The notes under the pieces were generated by a model, which saw only the letters and a program-made list of their open reading frames with translations, was not told the origin of the DNA and did not search any database. From NCBI RefSeq assembly GCF_000442645.1, contig NC_021915.1, positions 806,001 to 870,000 on the forward strand: a DNA stretch of 64,000 nt, read 5' to 3'. Origin of the DNA: Corynebacterium maris DSM 45190. Its GTDB lineage: Bacteria; Actinomycetota; Actinomycetes; Mycobacteriales; Mycobacteriaceae. This document shows positions 9,265 through 18,011 of the stretch, piece after piece (positions within the stretch are counted from its first letter, which is position 1; each line of letters starts with the position of its first letter). Both the position numbers and the translations under genes were made by a program.

Positions 9265-10917
9265 ATGACTGACCTGATTCTCGCCCAGGGCGAAAACGAG
9301 GGTACGGGCAACCCGATCCTCAACATCGCCGTGTTCGTGGCGTTCATCGTCATCACGCTCGGCGTCGTCGCTTATGTCACGCGCCGCCCCAGCCAGAACG
9401 CCGGTGACTTCTACACCGGTGGCGCATCCTTCACCGGCACCCAGAATGGCCTGGCCATCGCCGGTGACTACCTGTCGGCGGCGTCTTTCCTGGGCATCGT
9501 CGGCTCCATCGCCCTGTACGGTTACGACGGCTTCCTGTACTCCATCGGCTTCTTCGTCGCGTGGCTCGTCGCCCTGCTGCTGGTCGCAGAGCCGCTGCGC
9601 AACGTGGGCCGATTCACCATGGCGGACGTGCTCTCGTTCAGGCTGAAGCAGAAGCCCGTCCGCGTCGCCGCGGCCTTCGGCACCCTGTTCGTCTCGCTGT
9701 TCTACCTCATCGCGCAGATGGCCGGAGCCGGCTCGCTGGTGAGCGTCCTGCTCAACATCCACGGTTTCTGGGCACAGGCCGCCGTCGTCGCCGTCGTCGG
9801 CGTCATCATGATCGCCTACGTCCTGATCGGCGGCATGAAGGGCACCACGTACGTCCAGATGATCAAGGCCGTTCTGCTGGTCGGTGGCGTGGCCGTTATG
9901 ACCGTCCTGGTGTTCGTCGCGATCCAGGGCGGTCTGCCGACCCTGCTGAGCGACGCCGTGGATTCCCACGCGGCGTCCGATCGCATCGCAGATGAAGGCT
10001 ACGAAGCCTCCGAGATCCTCGCCCCGGGTCTGCAGTACGGCGCCGACGGGCTGTCGCAGCTGAACTTCATCTCCCTGGGCCTGGCCCTGGTGCTGGGCAC
10101 CGCCGGCCTGCCGCACGTGCTGATGCGCTTCTACACGGTTCCGACCGCCACCGCGGCCCGTAAGTCCGTGACCGTCGCCATCGTCCTGATCGGCGCCTTC
10201 TACCTGATGACCCTGGTCCTCGGCTTCGCAGCCGCGGCCCTGGTCGGGCCAGACCGCATTCTCGCGGCCCCGGGCGGCGCCAACGCCGCGGCCCCGCTGG
10301 TGGCCTTCGAGCTCGGCGGCTCGCTGTTCATGGCGCTGATCGCCGCCGTCGCCTTCGCCACCGTGCTCGCCGTCGTCGCCGGCCTGGCCATCACCGCCTC
10401 GGCGTCGGTGGCCCAGGACGTCTACGGCCCCGTTATCCGTGACGGCAAGGCCACCGACGCCGAGAAGGTCCGCGTCTCCCGCATCACCGTCGTCGTCATC
10501 GGCGTGGTCTCCATCATCCTGGGCATCCTGGCCATGGAGCAGAACGTCGCGTTCCTGGTGTCCCTGGCTTTCGGCATCGCCGCCGCAGCGAACCTGCCGA
10601 CGATCCTGTTCTCCCTGTACTGGCGCCGATTCAACACCGCAGGTGCGCTGGCGTCCATGTACACGGGCGTGGTCACCTCGTTGGTGCTGATCATCTTCTC
10701 CCCGGCCGTCTCCGGCGCGGAGAACGCGATGATCCCGGGCGCCGACTTCGCGTGGTTCCCGCTGACCAACCCGGGCCTGGTCGCCATCCCGCTGGCGTTC
10801 CTCGCCGGCATCATCGGCACCTTCGTGGGTAAGCCGGACAAGCTCGACCACCTCTCCGATGAGATGGAAGTTCGTTCGCTCACCGGTGTGGGCGTGGAGG
10901 CCCCGGTCGACCACTAA
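9265..10917 (+). CDS. mctC: Monocarboxylate/sodium symporter, MctC (ActP) type
   Basis: A 550-aa protein of the sodium:solute symporter family with about 13 membrane segments. It matches the corynebacterial MctC, which imports acetate, pyruvate and propionate. Family features include the N-terminal DFYTGGASFTGTQNGLAIAGDYLSAASFLG block and GTAGLPHVLMRFYTVPTA, the signature around residue 285. The ATG at 9265 is 3 bp after the DUF485 gene. The C-terminal tail is short and soluble (DKLDHLSDEMEVRS). The substrate set is inferred from family and synteny. A large reverse-strand open frame across this gene is a codon-bias shadow. Confidence 0.93.
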   Translation: MTDLILAQGENEGTGNPILNIAVFVAFIVITLGVVAYVTRRPSQNAGDFYTGGASFTGTQNGLAIAGDYLSAASFLGIVGSIALYGYDGFLYSIGFFVAWLVALLLVAEPLRNVGRFTMADVLSFRLKQKPVRVAAAFGTLFVSLFYLIAQMAGAGSLVSVLLNIHGFWAQAAVVAVVGVIMIAYVLIGGMKGTTYVQMIKAVLLVGGVAVMTVLVFVAIQGGLPTLLSDAVDSHAASDRIADEGYEASEILAPGLQYGADGLSQLNFISLGLALVLGTAGLPHVLMRFYTVPTATAARKSVTVAIVLIGAFYLMTLVLGFAAAALVGPDRILAAPGGANAAAPLVAFELGGSLFMALIAAVAFATVLAVVAGLAITASASVAQDVYGPVIRDGKATDAEKVRVSRITVVVIGVVSIILGILAMEQNVAFLVSLAFGIAAAANLPTILFSLYWRRFNTAGALASMYTGVVTSLVLIIFSPAVSGAENAMIPGADFAWFPLTNPGLVAIPLAFLAGIIGTFVGKPDKLDHLSDEMEVRSLTGVGVEAPVDH

Positions 10918-10966
10918 GGTTTCCTGACTCCGGGAAAGACCGCCGTAGGGACTAACATGAACACTC

Positions 10967-11797
10967 GTGTTCCGTGACAGTCCCGCTCGGCGGTCCTTTT
11001 CTTCATTCGGGGCGGCACTGAGTGTCGTGCTGCTGGCCGCGCTCATCGCCATCCCCGTCGTCGCCTCTTTCGGCGCTCGTACCGACGAACAATCAGCGGT
11101 GGCGGGCGAGGAAGATGCCTCTTCCACCGAGGCCGGGCCCACGGAGATGATCGCCCTCACCCCTGACCCCGCGGACTTCGCCTACGCGGGGGAGCGGAGT
11201 CAAGCGTCGTTCTACCGTCTGAGCGACGGGATGCAGGTGGGCACCGCCAACGAGCGTAAGGCCCGCCCGGCGCTGAGTCTGATCAAGCTCTACATCGCGA
11301 AATACGTGCTGGACAATGGCACGATAGAGGAAAGCTACGACGCTCTGCAGATGCTCGTCGACTCCAATGACCGCTTCGCCGCGGAACTCTACCGCTCTTA
11401 CCCGGAATCCGTGGATTCAGTGGCGGAAGAATACGATTTGTATTCCACCAGGGGAGCGGAGCAGTGGGGGTATTCGGTGACGTCGACCTACGACGCCGTG
11501 ACGTTTATTTCTCAGCTCATGGTGGAAAATCCGACGCATCCGATTCTCACGGCGATGAGCGTGTCCACGGAGGTCGCCGCCGACGGCTATGAACAGGACT
11601 TCGGCACGGCGCAGCTGCCGGGCGTGCTCGGCACGAAGTGGGGATGGTCGGACGCCCGGGATCTGCACTCTTCGGTCAGCTTCGGCCGCGGGTGGGTGGC
11701 CGCGGCGTCGGTGGTCGGGTCCGCGGAAGATTTGACGGAGTACGCGGAGGCCCAGCTGGAGGGCCCCGCCGAGGCAGCTAACTCGAGAGGTTCCTGA
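10967..11797 (+). CDS. Secreted or membrane-anchored serine hydrolase with beta-lactamase-like fold
   Basis: A 276-aa protein with one N-terminal hydrophobic segment (residues 13-32) and no cysteine lipobox, so it is anchored or exported. A penicillin-binding/beta-lactamase-like active site can be seen: SLIK (S-x-x-K) in RPALSLIKLYIAKYVL, a second motif DSND near residue 130, and a possible third KWGW near residue 225. The overall length and domain order match the class A-like exported proteins of unknown activity found in Corynebacterium. The start is GTG at 10967; no strong ribosome site is seen and an internal start is possible. Its end overlaps the convergent DUF1906 gene by 20 bp. Antibiotic hydrolysis is not implied. 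Confidence 0.65.
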   Translation: MFRDSPARRSFSSFGAALSVVLLAALIAIPVVASFGARTDEQSAVAGEEDASSTEAGPTEMIALTPDPADFAYAGERSQASFYRLSDGMQVGTANERKARPALSLIKLYIAKYVLDNGTIEESYDALQMLVDSNDRFAAELYRSYPESVDSVAEEYDLYSTRGAEQWGYSVTSTYDAVTFISQLMVENPTHPILTAMSVSTEVAADGYEQDFGTAQLPGVLGTKWGWSDARDLHSSVSFGRGWVAAASVVGSAEDLTEYAEAQLEGPAEAANSRGS

Positions 11798-12596
11798 TGG
11801 CCTGGTTGGCCAGCTGCGTAAGATCCAAAGAGTCGCTCGCCGGCAGCGACGGGATTCCGGTCTGCCCCGGGGTCCACTGCCCCCAGTCCTGGGCATAGAC
11901 GTGGTTGACGTCGACATCTAGTCCGCCAATGGAATCCGCGTCGTCGTCAATGCGGACCTGGTACAGGGCGGCACGCGGGTGGATTTTTCCGTTCGAACCC
12001 CACTTGTGCTGCCAGAAGTACTCGCCGATGCCGTCTGCGATGGCCCACTCCATGGTGGAGTAATTGCCGTAAATTCCGGTTTGATAGCCGGCGAGGTTCA
12101 GCGCCGCGGAGAACGCCTGCAGATACGGCCTGATCTGAGTGTTGTACTGGGTGCGAGTGGGGTTGTCGTCGATCGCGATGTAGATCGGGCGGCCGGTCGG
12201 CCCGCCGGCGGCGCGATGGTAGGCAATGGCCTGCGGCGCGTGGATGGCGGCCCCGGCCGCCCCCGCCTTCCAGTCGGCGGTGGCGTCTTTGCCGTATTGG
12301 TAGACCGACGCCACGGCGAGCCCGGTGTCGGCGAAGTCCCGCGTTTCGGCGGCGGTCACTGGCTTTCCTGCCATCCAGTCCGCCCGGCGGCCAGAGACGT
12401 AACGGACGGCGCCGATGTGCCCCGCCTCATCCACGGCAGCGGCGGAGGGGACGCCGGCGGAATAGTCGATGACGGTGCCCAGGACCCGGCGCTGGGCGTG
12501 GGCCTGAGGAGCGCCGAGGGTGACGGCGCCGGCTGCCACTGCCAAGGCGGATGCCTTGAACAGGTTGCGGCGGGAAAAGGGGGCGGAAGAAGACAA
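11778..12596 (-). CDS. Tat-exported DUF1906 (Rv2525c-like, glycoside-hydrolase-like) protein
   Basis: A 272-aa exported protein. The N-terminus has a textbook twin-arginine signal: SRRNLFK followed by a hydrophobic stretch and AHA cleavage site near residue 34. The mature part is a DUF1906 domain with a TIM-barrel-like fold related to GH25 enzymes: GTVIDYSAGVPS at the start, IYIAIDDNP in the middle, GYQTGIYGNYSTMEWA and a C-terminal DVDVNHVYAQDWGQW. Its M. tuberculosis homologue Rv2525c is Tat-dependent and cell-wall associated; its substrate is not known. The C-terminal 35 residues form a short extension. The gene stands alone, convergent with the beta-lactamase-like gene. Confidence 0.85.
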   Translation of the reverse strand: MSSSAPFSRRNLFKASALAVAAGAVTLGAPQAHAQRRVLGTVIDYSAGVPSAAAVDEAGHIGAVRYVSGRRADWMAGKPVTAAETRDFADTGLAVASVYQYGKDATADWKAGAAGAAIHAPQAIAYHRAAGGPTGRPIYIAIDDNPTRTQYNTQIRPYLQAFSAALNLAGYQTGIYGNYSTMEWAIADGIGEYFWQHKWGSNGKIHPRAALYQVRIDDDADSIGGLDVDVNHVYAQDWGQWTPGQTGIPSLPASDSLDLTQLANQAIRNLSS

Positions 12597-12691
12597 GACG
12601 GGTCACTCCTGACGTGCCGGGGCCGAGAACCGGCCGTTAACAAGGGGAACTTTAGCAACACTGGTAGCGCGTTTCCAGCACACTATCTCGC

Positions 12692-14095
12692 TCAAGCGTC
12701 TCGCCGGGCGCCCTCCAGGATGTCGGTCACGGACTGGGCCCCACCGGCCTGCCGGAACTCCTCCTGCGCGGCCGCCAGCAACGCCGGGTCAGCGGCCAGG
12801 TCCACGACGACCTGCGCCAACCCGGCGGCGGAGTCTACGGCGGCCTCGGTGGCCTGCGGGCTGGCCGACCACCGGGCGAACTCGTCGGTGTGCAGCGCGA
12901 CGCCTTCGGGGGCGACCTTCACCATCGGGTGGATGCCCGGCACCAGGAAGGAGACGTTGCCGAAGTCCGTGGAGGCCGCCAGCGTCTCGGGCACCACGCC
13001 CGCTGGCAAGGACACCCGCCCGCGGGCCCGCTGGGTGCGCGCCCACCGGTCGGCCATGGCCCGGTTGTTACGGATGGGCAGACTCATCGGGTGCGGGTCC
13101 CACTCCTTGGTCACGGTCACTCCGGCCATGAGCGCGGCGCCGTCGAGGATGTCGTCGATGCGGGAAGACAGGTCGACGAGCGAGTCTACGAGCAGGGACC
13201 TGGCGTAGATCTCCAATTGAGCGGTCTTCGGGATGATGCTCGGTCGTGCACCCCCGTCAGAGACGACGGCGTGCAACCGGTCTGACGGGGGCATCTGCTG
13301 TCGCAGCAATCCGAGCCCCTGGTACGCCAGGGTGGCGGCGTCGAGGGCGTTGCGCCCCATGAACGGCTGCGAGGACGCGTGCGCGGCGATCCCGTCGAAC
13401 GTCGCCGTCAGGGTGCGGCGGCCGTTCCAGACGTGCGAGGAAATGTCGAAGCTGAAAGGGTGCATCATGACGGCGGCGTCGACGCCGTCGAGCATGCCGC
13501 CGCGGATCATGTATTCCTTGCCGGTGTGGCCCTCTTCGGCGGGAGTGCCGATCAGCACCACGCGCACGGGCAGGTCCGGGCGGGCCGTCAATGCGTCGAC
13601 GGCGGCCAGGAAAGCTCCGACCCCGGCTGCCGCGATGATGTTGTGCCCGCAGGCGTGCCCGATGTTCGGAAGGGCGTCATACTCAGCCAGCACGGCAATC
13701 GTCGGGTGCACGCCGGGGCGGTGGTCCTTGGACGCCCATTCCGTGCGGAAAGCTGTGCCCACGTCATGGACGCCACGCTCCACCGGGAATCCCCGGTCAT
13801 ACAAGAAGGTGGCCAGACGCTCCTGGGAGCGGTGTTCTTCGAAGGCGGTTTCAGGGTGGGCGTGCAGATCCAGGAGCAGGTCGCTCAGATCCGTCGTCAA
13901 TGCTTCGGCACGTGACTCCGCCGCCGCCCACAGCTCTCGCTGACCGAGGTAGTCCGGCCCCTGTTCGTCGACGCCGGCCGCGGCGGTGGCCTCCGCCATT
14001 CTGTCGTGAACGGCCCGGGTCGTGGCCTGTAGATATGCGGGCGACGGGCTACCCGGGTTATCCAGGCGCGGGTCGCGGGAGTGATCGGGGTGCAT
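12692..14095 (-). CDS. M20-family amidohydrolase (AbgB/HipO-like)
   Basis: A 467-aa cytoplasmic metal-dependent amidohydrolase. Metal-site motifs of the M20D branch are visible: LDLHAHPETAFEEHRSQ early, GHACGHNIIAAAGVGA, and GTPAEEGHTGKEYM, followed by VMMHPF. The central lid domain is present, and the C-terminal STDFGNVSFLVPGIHPMVKV completes the catalytic domain. Homologues cleave N-acyl amino acids or aminobenzoyl-glutamate; the substrate here cannot be told. The frame is open to 14164, but the ATG at 14095 is more likely because the added 23 residues look unrelated to the family. It is transcribed away from the FUSC-like gene. Confidence 0.83.
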   Translation of the reverse strand: MHPDHSRDPRLDNPGSPSPAYLQATTRAVHDRMAEATAAAGVDEQGPDYLGQRELWAAAESRAEALTTDLSDLLLDLHAHPETAFEEHRSQERLATFLYDRGFPVERGVHDVGTAFRTEWASKDHRPGVHPTIAVLAEYDALPNIGHACGHNIIAAAGVGAFLAAVDALTARPDLPVRVVLIGTPAEEGHTGKEYMIRGGMLDGVDAAVMMHPFSFDISSHVWNGRRTLTATFDGIAAHASSQPFMGRNALDAATLAYQGLGLLRQQMPPSDRLHAVVSDGGARPSIIPKTAQLEIYARSLLVDSLVDLSSRIDDILDGAALMAGVTVTKEWDPHPMSLPIRNNRAMADRWARTQRARGRVSLPAGVVPETLAASTDFGNVSFLVPGIHPMVKVAPEGVALHTDEFARWSASPQATEAAVDSAAGLAQVVVDLAADPALLAAAQEEFRQAGGAQSVTDILEGARRDA

Positions 14096-14386
14096 GGCGC
14101 CCAGGCTACTGATGAATCGCCGGGATGTGTCTGCGTCTCGGGGTGGGCCCAGAAGGAAAATCAAGGCTCAACTATCTCTCCGGCGTCAACTGCCCTGGCG
14201 ATCATCACGGTGGTTCTGGCCCCGTGTCGAGCGTGAACCGGAATCGAGCACTGACCAATTTCTCTCCCCGACAACTACAGTGTCAGTATAAGATTTCGTT
14301 GATCATTGTTTTGGCGGTAGAGCCACGGCACGTAGAGCGCTGTCTACTTGCCGGCCACCCCACACTTGCTGCACGCCGGAGGGGCC

Positions 14387-15421
14387 ATGTCAAAGGCAGA
14401 AAGAGCCACAGATTTCCTGCAGATCCTAAAGGCTGTGATTGCCACCACCGGTGCGTGGTGGATCTGTGTCACGTTCCTGGATTCCCAGATGCCGTTCCTG
14501 GCCCCCTGGGTAGCCCTGATGACCATTCAGGCGACGGTGGCCAATTCAGTTGCGCAAGGCGCCCAGACGATGATCGCCTCTTTCATCGGCGTGCTGATGT
14601 CTTTCGCAATAGGCGTCTACCTTGAGGTGAACATCTGGACTTACGCACTGGCGATCTTCGTCGGCATGCTCGGCTCCCGCATCCCAGGTCTGCGGAGAGA
14701 TGGGATCTCTATCGCCACCAGCGCGATCTTCCTGCTCTCCACAGGCTTCACCGAAGACACGCCGGCGCTGATCGATCGGGTGATCGAGATTGGTATCGGT
14801 GTCGTGATCGGCATCGGCGTCAATATGCTGGTGCTGCCTCCCTTGCGTGACAGGCAGGCGGCTCGGACGGTGGACGAGCTCAACCGTCGGATGGGCGAGA
14901 TCATGGGCCAGATGAGCGAGGAATTCGCCGATTCCTGGAGTACCGGTCGGGCCCGCGCCTGGTCCGAGGATATCTCGCAGATGCGCACCGACCTGGACAG
15001 GACCTGGCGGACCGTCCAGTTCGCCAGGGACAGCCGACGCCGTAATCCCCGGTGGCTGCTGCACCGTGGGGCAGGGGGAGACTATGAGAACGTTCTCTCC
15101 CGGCTCGACGAGGGCATCGCCCACCTGCGTAACCTCTCGCGGACATTGGAAACCGCGTCCTACTCTGAATCCGCCTGGGACACGAACTTTCGTGAGCAGT
15201 GGGCGGCGGTGCTTCGTGATACAGCCCGACGCATCGTCCAACCCGATGCCGATGTGGAGCCGACGGTGGACCGGTTGGACGGTCTCGCCCGCGACATGGC
15301 CACCGAGGGGGAACTGCCGGAGACCCAATGGCCGATCTATGGTTCCCTGATCACCTCGCTGCGTAATATCGCGCTGCTGATCGAGGACGTCGCCTCTGCT
15401 CGTGAGAACCGAGAGACCTAA
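14387..15421 (+). CDS. FUSC/aromatic acid exporter-like membrane protein
   Basis: A 344-aa protein. The N-terminal 150 residues carry about five or six hydrophobic segments (WWICVTFLD, APWVALMTIQATVANSV, TMIASFIGVLMSFAIGVYL, YALAIFVGMLGS, GIGVVIGIGVNMLVLPPL), and the rest is a long soluble helical domain. This is the layout of the FUSC / ArAE family, which is linked with export of aromatic acids and fusaric acid. The substrate is unknown. A strong ribosome site GGAGGGG lies 6 nt before the ATG at 14387; an earlier TTG at 14348 is less likely. A TATAAG box at 14287-14292 may be its -10. The gene is divergent from the amidohydrolase. Confidence 0.75.
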   Translation: MSKAERATDFLQILKAVIATTGAWWICVTFLDSQMPFLAPWVALMTIQATVANSVAQGAQTMIASFIGVLMSFAIGVYLEVNIWTYALAIFVGMLGSRIPGLRRDGISIATSAIFLLSTGFTEDTPALIDRVIEIGIGVVIGIGVNMLVLPPLRDRQAARTVDELNRRMGEIMGQMSEEFADSWSTGRARAWSEDISQMRTDLDRTWRTVQFARDSRRRNPRWLLHRGAGGDYENVLSRLDEGIAHLRNLSRTLETASYSESAWDTNFREQWAAVLRDTARRIVQPDADVEPTVDRLDGLARDMATEGELPETQWPIYGSLITSLRNIALLIEDVASARENRET

Positions 15422-15521
15422 AAATCCCATCACACCAAAACGGGCGCCCTCCTAAGAAGCCGGTGCCAAAGTGATATCCCCACAGTGGTGCTCCATGGCG
15501 ACTGGGCCGCAACGGATAGGC

Positions 15522-15900
15522 TCACCAGCAGTTTCCAGCTGTCGCCTCACCATTCAGATACTCCTGCTCGAGTGCCTTTTTAGAAGCGCAGTAGCCGTTA
15601 AACACCTTTGCGTTCACGGCATCTTCCGCTGTCGCTCCTGGGGCGAGTTCTGCCCAGACACCAGGCGCCACCGCCACTGCCTCTGCAGCGCCGGCTCCCT
15701 CGAGGGACCATTGCATATTTTCGGGTACCTCCGAGAGCGGGACGATCTGCGGATAGCCCTCCGGTAAGAGAACCGTCTCCACTGTCGTGGTTGTGACCGT
15801 TACGGGAGGGGAGCCGGCTTCGGGTTGATCGCCACCTCCGGGGGCAGCTGGTGATGAGGGGTGACACCGCAAGAACGATGAGGGCAAGTTTCTTTTTCAT
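15522..15900 (-). pseudogene. Small lipoprotein gene with an apparent frameshift
   Basis: A lipoprotein signal peptide (MKKKLALIVLAVSPLITSC, ATG at 15900) is in one frame, and a plausible mature domain continues in the next frame to the stop at 15522 (GGGDQPEAGSPPVTVTTTTVE, ending NGYCASKKALEQEYLNGEATAGNCW). The switch falls exactly at a run of five C just after the lipobox cysteine codon. Removing one C joins both parts to a protein of about 125 aa. Neither frame alone gives a sensible protein: the signal frame runs on in arginine-rich shadow, the other lacks a signal. It is either a true frameshift or a sequencing error. No family is recognised. Confidence 0.6.
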
Positions 15901-16052
15901 TGAGTAGCCAACTCTTTCTGAGATCTCTTGTCTGGTGTGAGTCCCCGAGAGTGACGTGATTCCACCCGATGTCTGCCTGGTCGCCAGCGAGGCGCACTTG
16001 GGGATCCAGCATGTCACCGGGCAAGCTCAGAACGCATTTGGTGAAGAACCTT

Positions 16053-16175
16053 ATGATGAGCCCCGAGGGGTTCTCCCGGGTGCTCCGTAGCGCTCCCTAT
16101 AAAGAGCAAAAACCCTCTGACCTCTTAAAATGAAAGGTCAGGGGGTTTTCTTTGAGCGCCCCAGAGAGGAATCGA
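16053..16175. repeat. attL: left 123-bp direct repeat of the island
   Basis: Matches 30778-30900 over 123 bp with 10 mismatches and no gaps. It holds a copy of the tRNA terminator hairpin (CCCTCTGACCT ... AGGTCAGGGGG) and the last 19 nt of the tRNA-Arg gene (16157-16175), but no complete tRNA. Confidence 0.92.
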
Positions 16176-16204
16176 TTCCCCGATATTATGCAGCCTAGCT
16201 GCAA

Positions 16205-17317
16205 CTATCGTTGCATCTCTCCGTGTTTCACGACATTTTCACGACTCTGGGGGAAGGCGTCCACGATAGCGTCGAGGTCGGAGTCAAAGAGGTGGCTGTA
16301 TTTATCCAGCGTCATTTTGGCAGAACTATGACCTAGCTGACGTTGGACCACCAGCACACTGGCTCCCGCAGAGATCAACATTGAAGCGGCTGCATGTCGA
16401 AGGTCATGAGGAGTGACTGAAGGGAAAGAATTATCTAGCTCTCGGCAGGCGTCGACAGCAGAGTGCCACCAAGAGCGCCGGCTCGGGGTTGTTACATGTG
16501 TGCCGTTTTGGTTGGTCCACAGCAAGGCAGTGGGCAACTTGTCCTTCATCGCCTTCTTGAGGTGAGAGATGACCGGGGTAGGGATAGCGATACTTCGGGA
16601 GGCGCCAGTTTTAGTATCTCCTACGGTGACCTGACCTCCTATGGTGGAGGCTGATTTGGTGATTGTTGCTCGTTGTTTTTCGAGGTCGACGTCGGCAACC
16701 GTTAAGGCCGCTGCCTCACCCCAACGCGCTCCGGTATAGGCAAGGAAAGCTACCAAGGACTTATAACGATTCGTTTGTTCAATGAGCAGACTGACCTGTC
16801 CTGGGGTCAGCGTCGTGTTCTTCGACTTCTGCCGTGAAGGCAATTGCACGCCTACGCAAGGGTTAGTTCGCATCTGACGCAGGCGGACAGCGTCATCGGA
16901 AAGGCTGCGCAAAAGGTGGAAAGCGCGATGCACTGTGGAGGGGGCTCTATCTAGCTTGTTGACCCAATCTTGGACTTCGGCGGGGTGGACACTCGCCACT
17001 GCTCGATGCCCCCACACGGGCTCTATATGGTTTCGCCACGCCGCTTCCAATGTGCGCCAGGAGGAGACTGCGAGTTGTTTCTGTCGGGAGATTTTCCAGC
17101 GATGCCATACTTCGGTGAGTGTTACCCGCTGGTCTTCAGGGCTGATCCAATCGCCGGCGCGGACTGAGACGGCGTTGTCGTCTGCCCATGCTTGAGCCGC
17201 ATCCTTAGTTCTGAACCCAGATTTGGTGCGACTTCGCCCCGCTGCATCTCGATATTGCACCCGCCACATATACCCTGATCGGGCTGTTTTCGCTGTGTAT
17301 TTTTGGAGGCTTGCCAT
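16205..17317 (-). CDS. int: Tyrosine-family site-specific integrase
   Basis: A 370-aa tyrosine recombinase, expected to integrate and excise the island at the tRNA. The N-terminal arm-binding part (residues 1-60, with QYRDAAGRSRTKSGFRTKDAAQ) and a SAM-like core-binding domain (about 65-165) precede the catalytic domain. All catalytic residues are seen: R198 (TGARWGE), K236 (DTKTGASRS), H304 and R307 (HDLRHAAAS), H330 (LGHSS) and the nucleophile Y340 (DKYSH). So it should be active. Transcription runs towards attL. It starts 10 bp after the HTH gene and is probably cotranscribed with it, unlike most phage integrases that stand alone. Confidence 0.95.
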   Translation of the reverse strand: MASLQKYTAKTARSGYMWRVQYRDAAGRSRTKSGFRTKDAAQAWADDNAVSVRAGDWISPEDQRVTLTEVWHRWKISRQKQLAVSSWRTLEAAWRNHIEPVWGHRAVASVHPAEVQDWVNKLDRAPSTVHRAFHLLRSLSDDAVRLRQMRTNPCVGVQLPSRQKSKNTTLTPGQVSLLIEQTNRYKSLVAFLAYTGARWGEAAALTVADVDLEKQRATITKSASTIGGQVTVGDTKTGASRSIAIPTPVISHLKKAMKDKLPTALLWTNQNGTHVTTPSRRSWWHSAVDACRELDNSFPSVTPHDLRHAAASMLISAGASVLVVQRQLGHSSAKMTLDKYSHLFDSDLDAIVDAFPQSRENVVKHGEMQR

Positions 17318-17327
17318 GATCGCTTTC

Positions 17328-17642
17328 CTATCCCGCGAGCAGTTGTTCGGCTGTTAAAAGACGCTGGGTTAGTTCGGCAGCCAATTCCTTAGTCGGAGTG
17401 GCAGCAAGAACTTTTTCCTGTTGGATCTGCTCCAAGTCGGCCCATTTGGAGTCAATGAAGTTGAGGTCTGATAGAGATTCGACTGGATTTATTGAGTAAG
17501 TCTCGGAAATTTTGATCACGTTAGCGACAGAGATACTGCTTCGACTCTGGTGAAGAAGGGTGCGGTAGGGGATCTCTGATTTCTTCGCTATTTGCACCAG
17601 ATTGTCGTCTGTAATCATGGCTAGCCAAGTTCGGATATTCAT
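17328..17642 (-). CDS. Small HTH-like putative regulator upstream of the integrase gene
   Basis: A 104-aa protein without known family that I can name. Residues about 12-65 (NLVQIAKKSEIPYRTLLHQSRSSISVANVIKISETY) read like an Xre-type helix-turn-helix with the recognition helix around PYRTLLHQ; the C-terminal 40 residues form a Glu/Gln-rich helix (DLEQIQQEKVLAATPTKELAAELTQRL). I chose the ATG at 17642 because the upstream extension to 17834 looks non-coding (rich in Cys, His and Pro). No good ribosome site precedes it, so translation may be leaderless. Position next to int and divergent from the excisionase-like gene suggests a role as element repressor or co-factor of integration; this is inference. 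Confidence 0.6.
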   Translation of the reverse strand: MNIRTWLAMITDDNLVQIAKKSEIPYRTLLHQSRSSISVANVIKISETYSINPVESLSDLNFIDSKWADLEQIQQEKVLAATPTKELAAELTQRLLTAEQLLAG

Positions 17643-17811
17643 GCTGCGGAGAGTAGCTCGAGTATGGCGAGAACAGCAAGGGGTGGGCACATAAGGGGCT
17701 TTAGGTCGGTGAAGTTTGCTCAGGGCTTGCTTAATTTGCGCTTCAGAGCGATGCTCGGTCTCCCCATGAGGGGGAATCGTGTGAAATCCACAAGAGTGAG
17801 AGGTCAGGATC

Positions 17812-17979
17812 ATGAATGAATGGATGACTGCCACCGAAGTGGCGGCCTATCTGCGTTGTTCGGTAGCTCACGTACGCAGAGAGCTTCGCGCTGGCGAGAT
17901 GCGGAGTGTGCAGCTCGGGAGAAGTTATCGAATCCGTCGTCCATGGGCGGATTCTTATCTAGAGAAAAGAGCCGTCTAA
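17812..17979 (+). CDS. Excisionase-like helix-turn-helix protein
   Basis: A 55-aa protein, ATG at 17812, stop at 17977-17979. It is a complete winged/MerR-like DNA-binding domain of the excisionase (HTH_17) type: MTATEVAAYLRCSVAHVRREL forms the helix-turn-helix, followed by GEMRSVQLGRSYRIRRPWADSYLEK, the usual wing with the LGRSYRI motif. Such proteins direct the integrase towards excision or act as repressors. GAGAGG lies 8 nt before the start. The gene is divergent from the HTH-int pair, and 169 bp between them must hold their promoters and operators. It leads towards the PrimPol gene, so it may also start the replication transcript. Confidence 0.82.
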   Translation: MNEWMTATEVAAYLRCSVAHVRRELRAGEMRSVQLGRSYRIRRPWADSYLEKRAV

Positions 17980-18011
17980 TACTTCCCGACATGTTGAAGA
18001 TGGAGGTAAAA

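Noticed and set aside
8914..11160. A 748-codon open frame on the minus strand across mctC
   Set aside because: It is composed of repetitive Gly/Asp/His/Gln/Arg-rich sequence, a typical high-GC shadow of the well-supported plus-strand operon.
15471..15767. A 98-aa plus-strand frame next to the frameshifted lipoprotein
   Set aside because: It is antisense to the lipoprotein frames and has no recognisable feature.
17643..17834. N-terminal extension of the small HTH gene to 168 aa
   Set aside because: The added part is Cys/His/Pro-rich, overlaps the start of the excisionase-like gene and covers the region where the divergent promoters must be.
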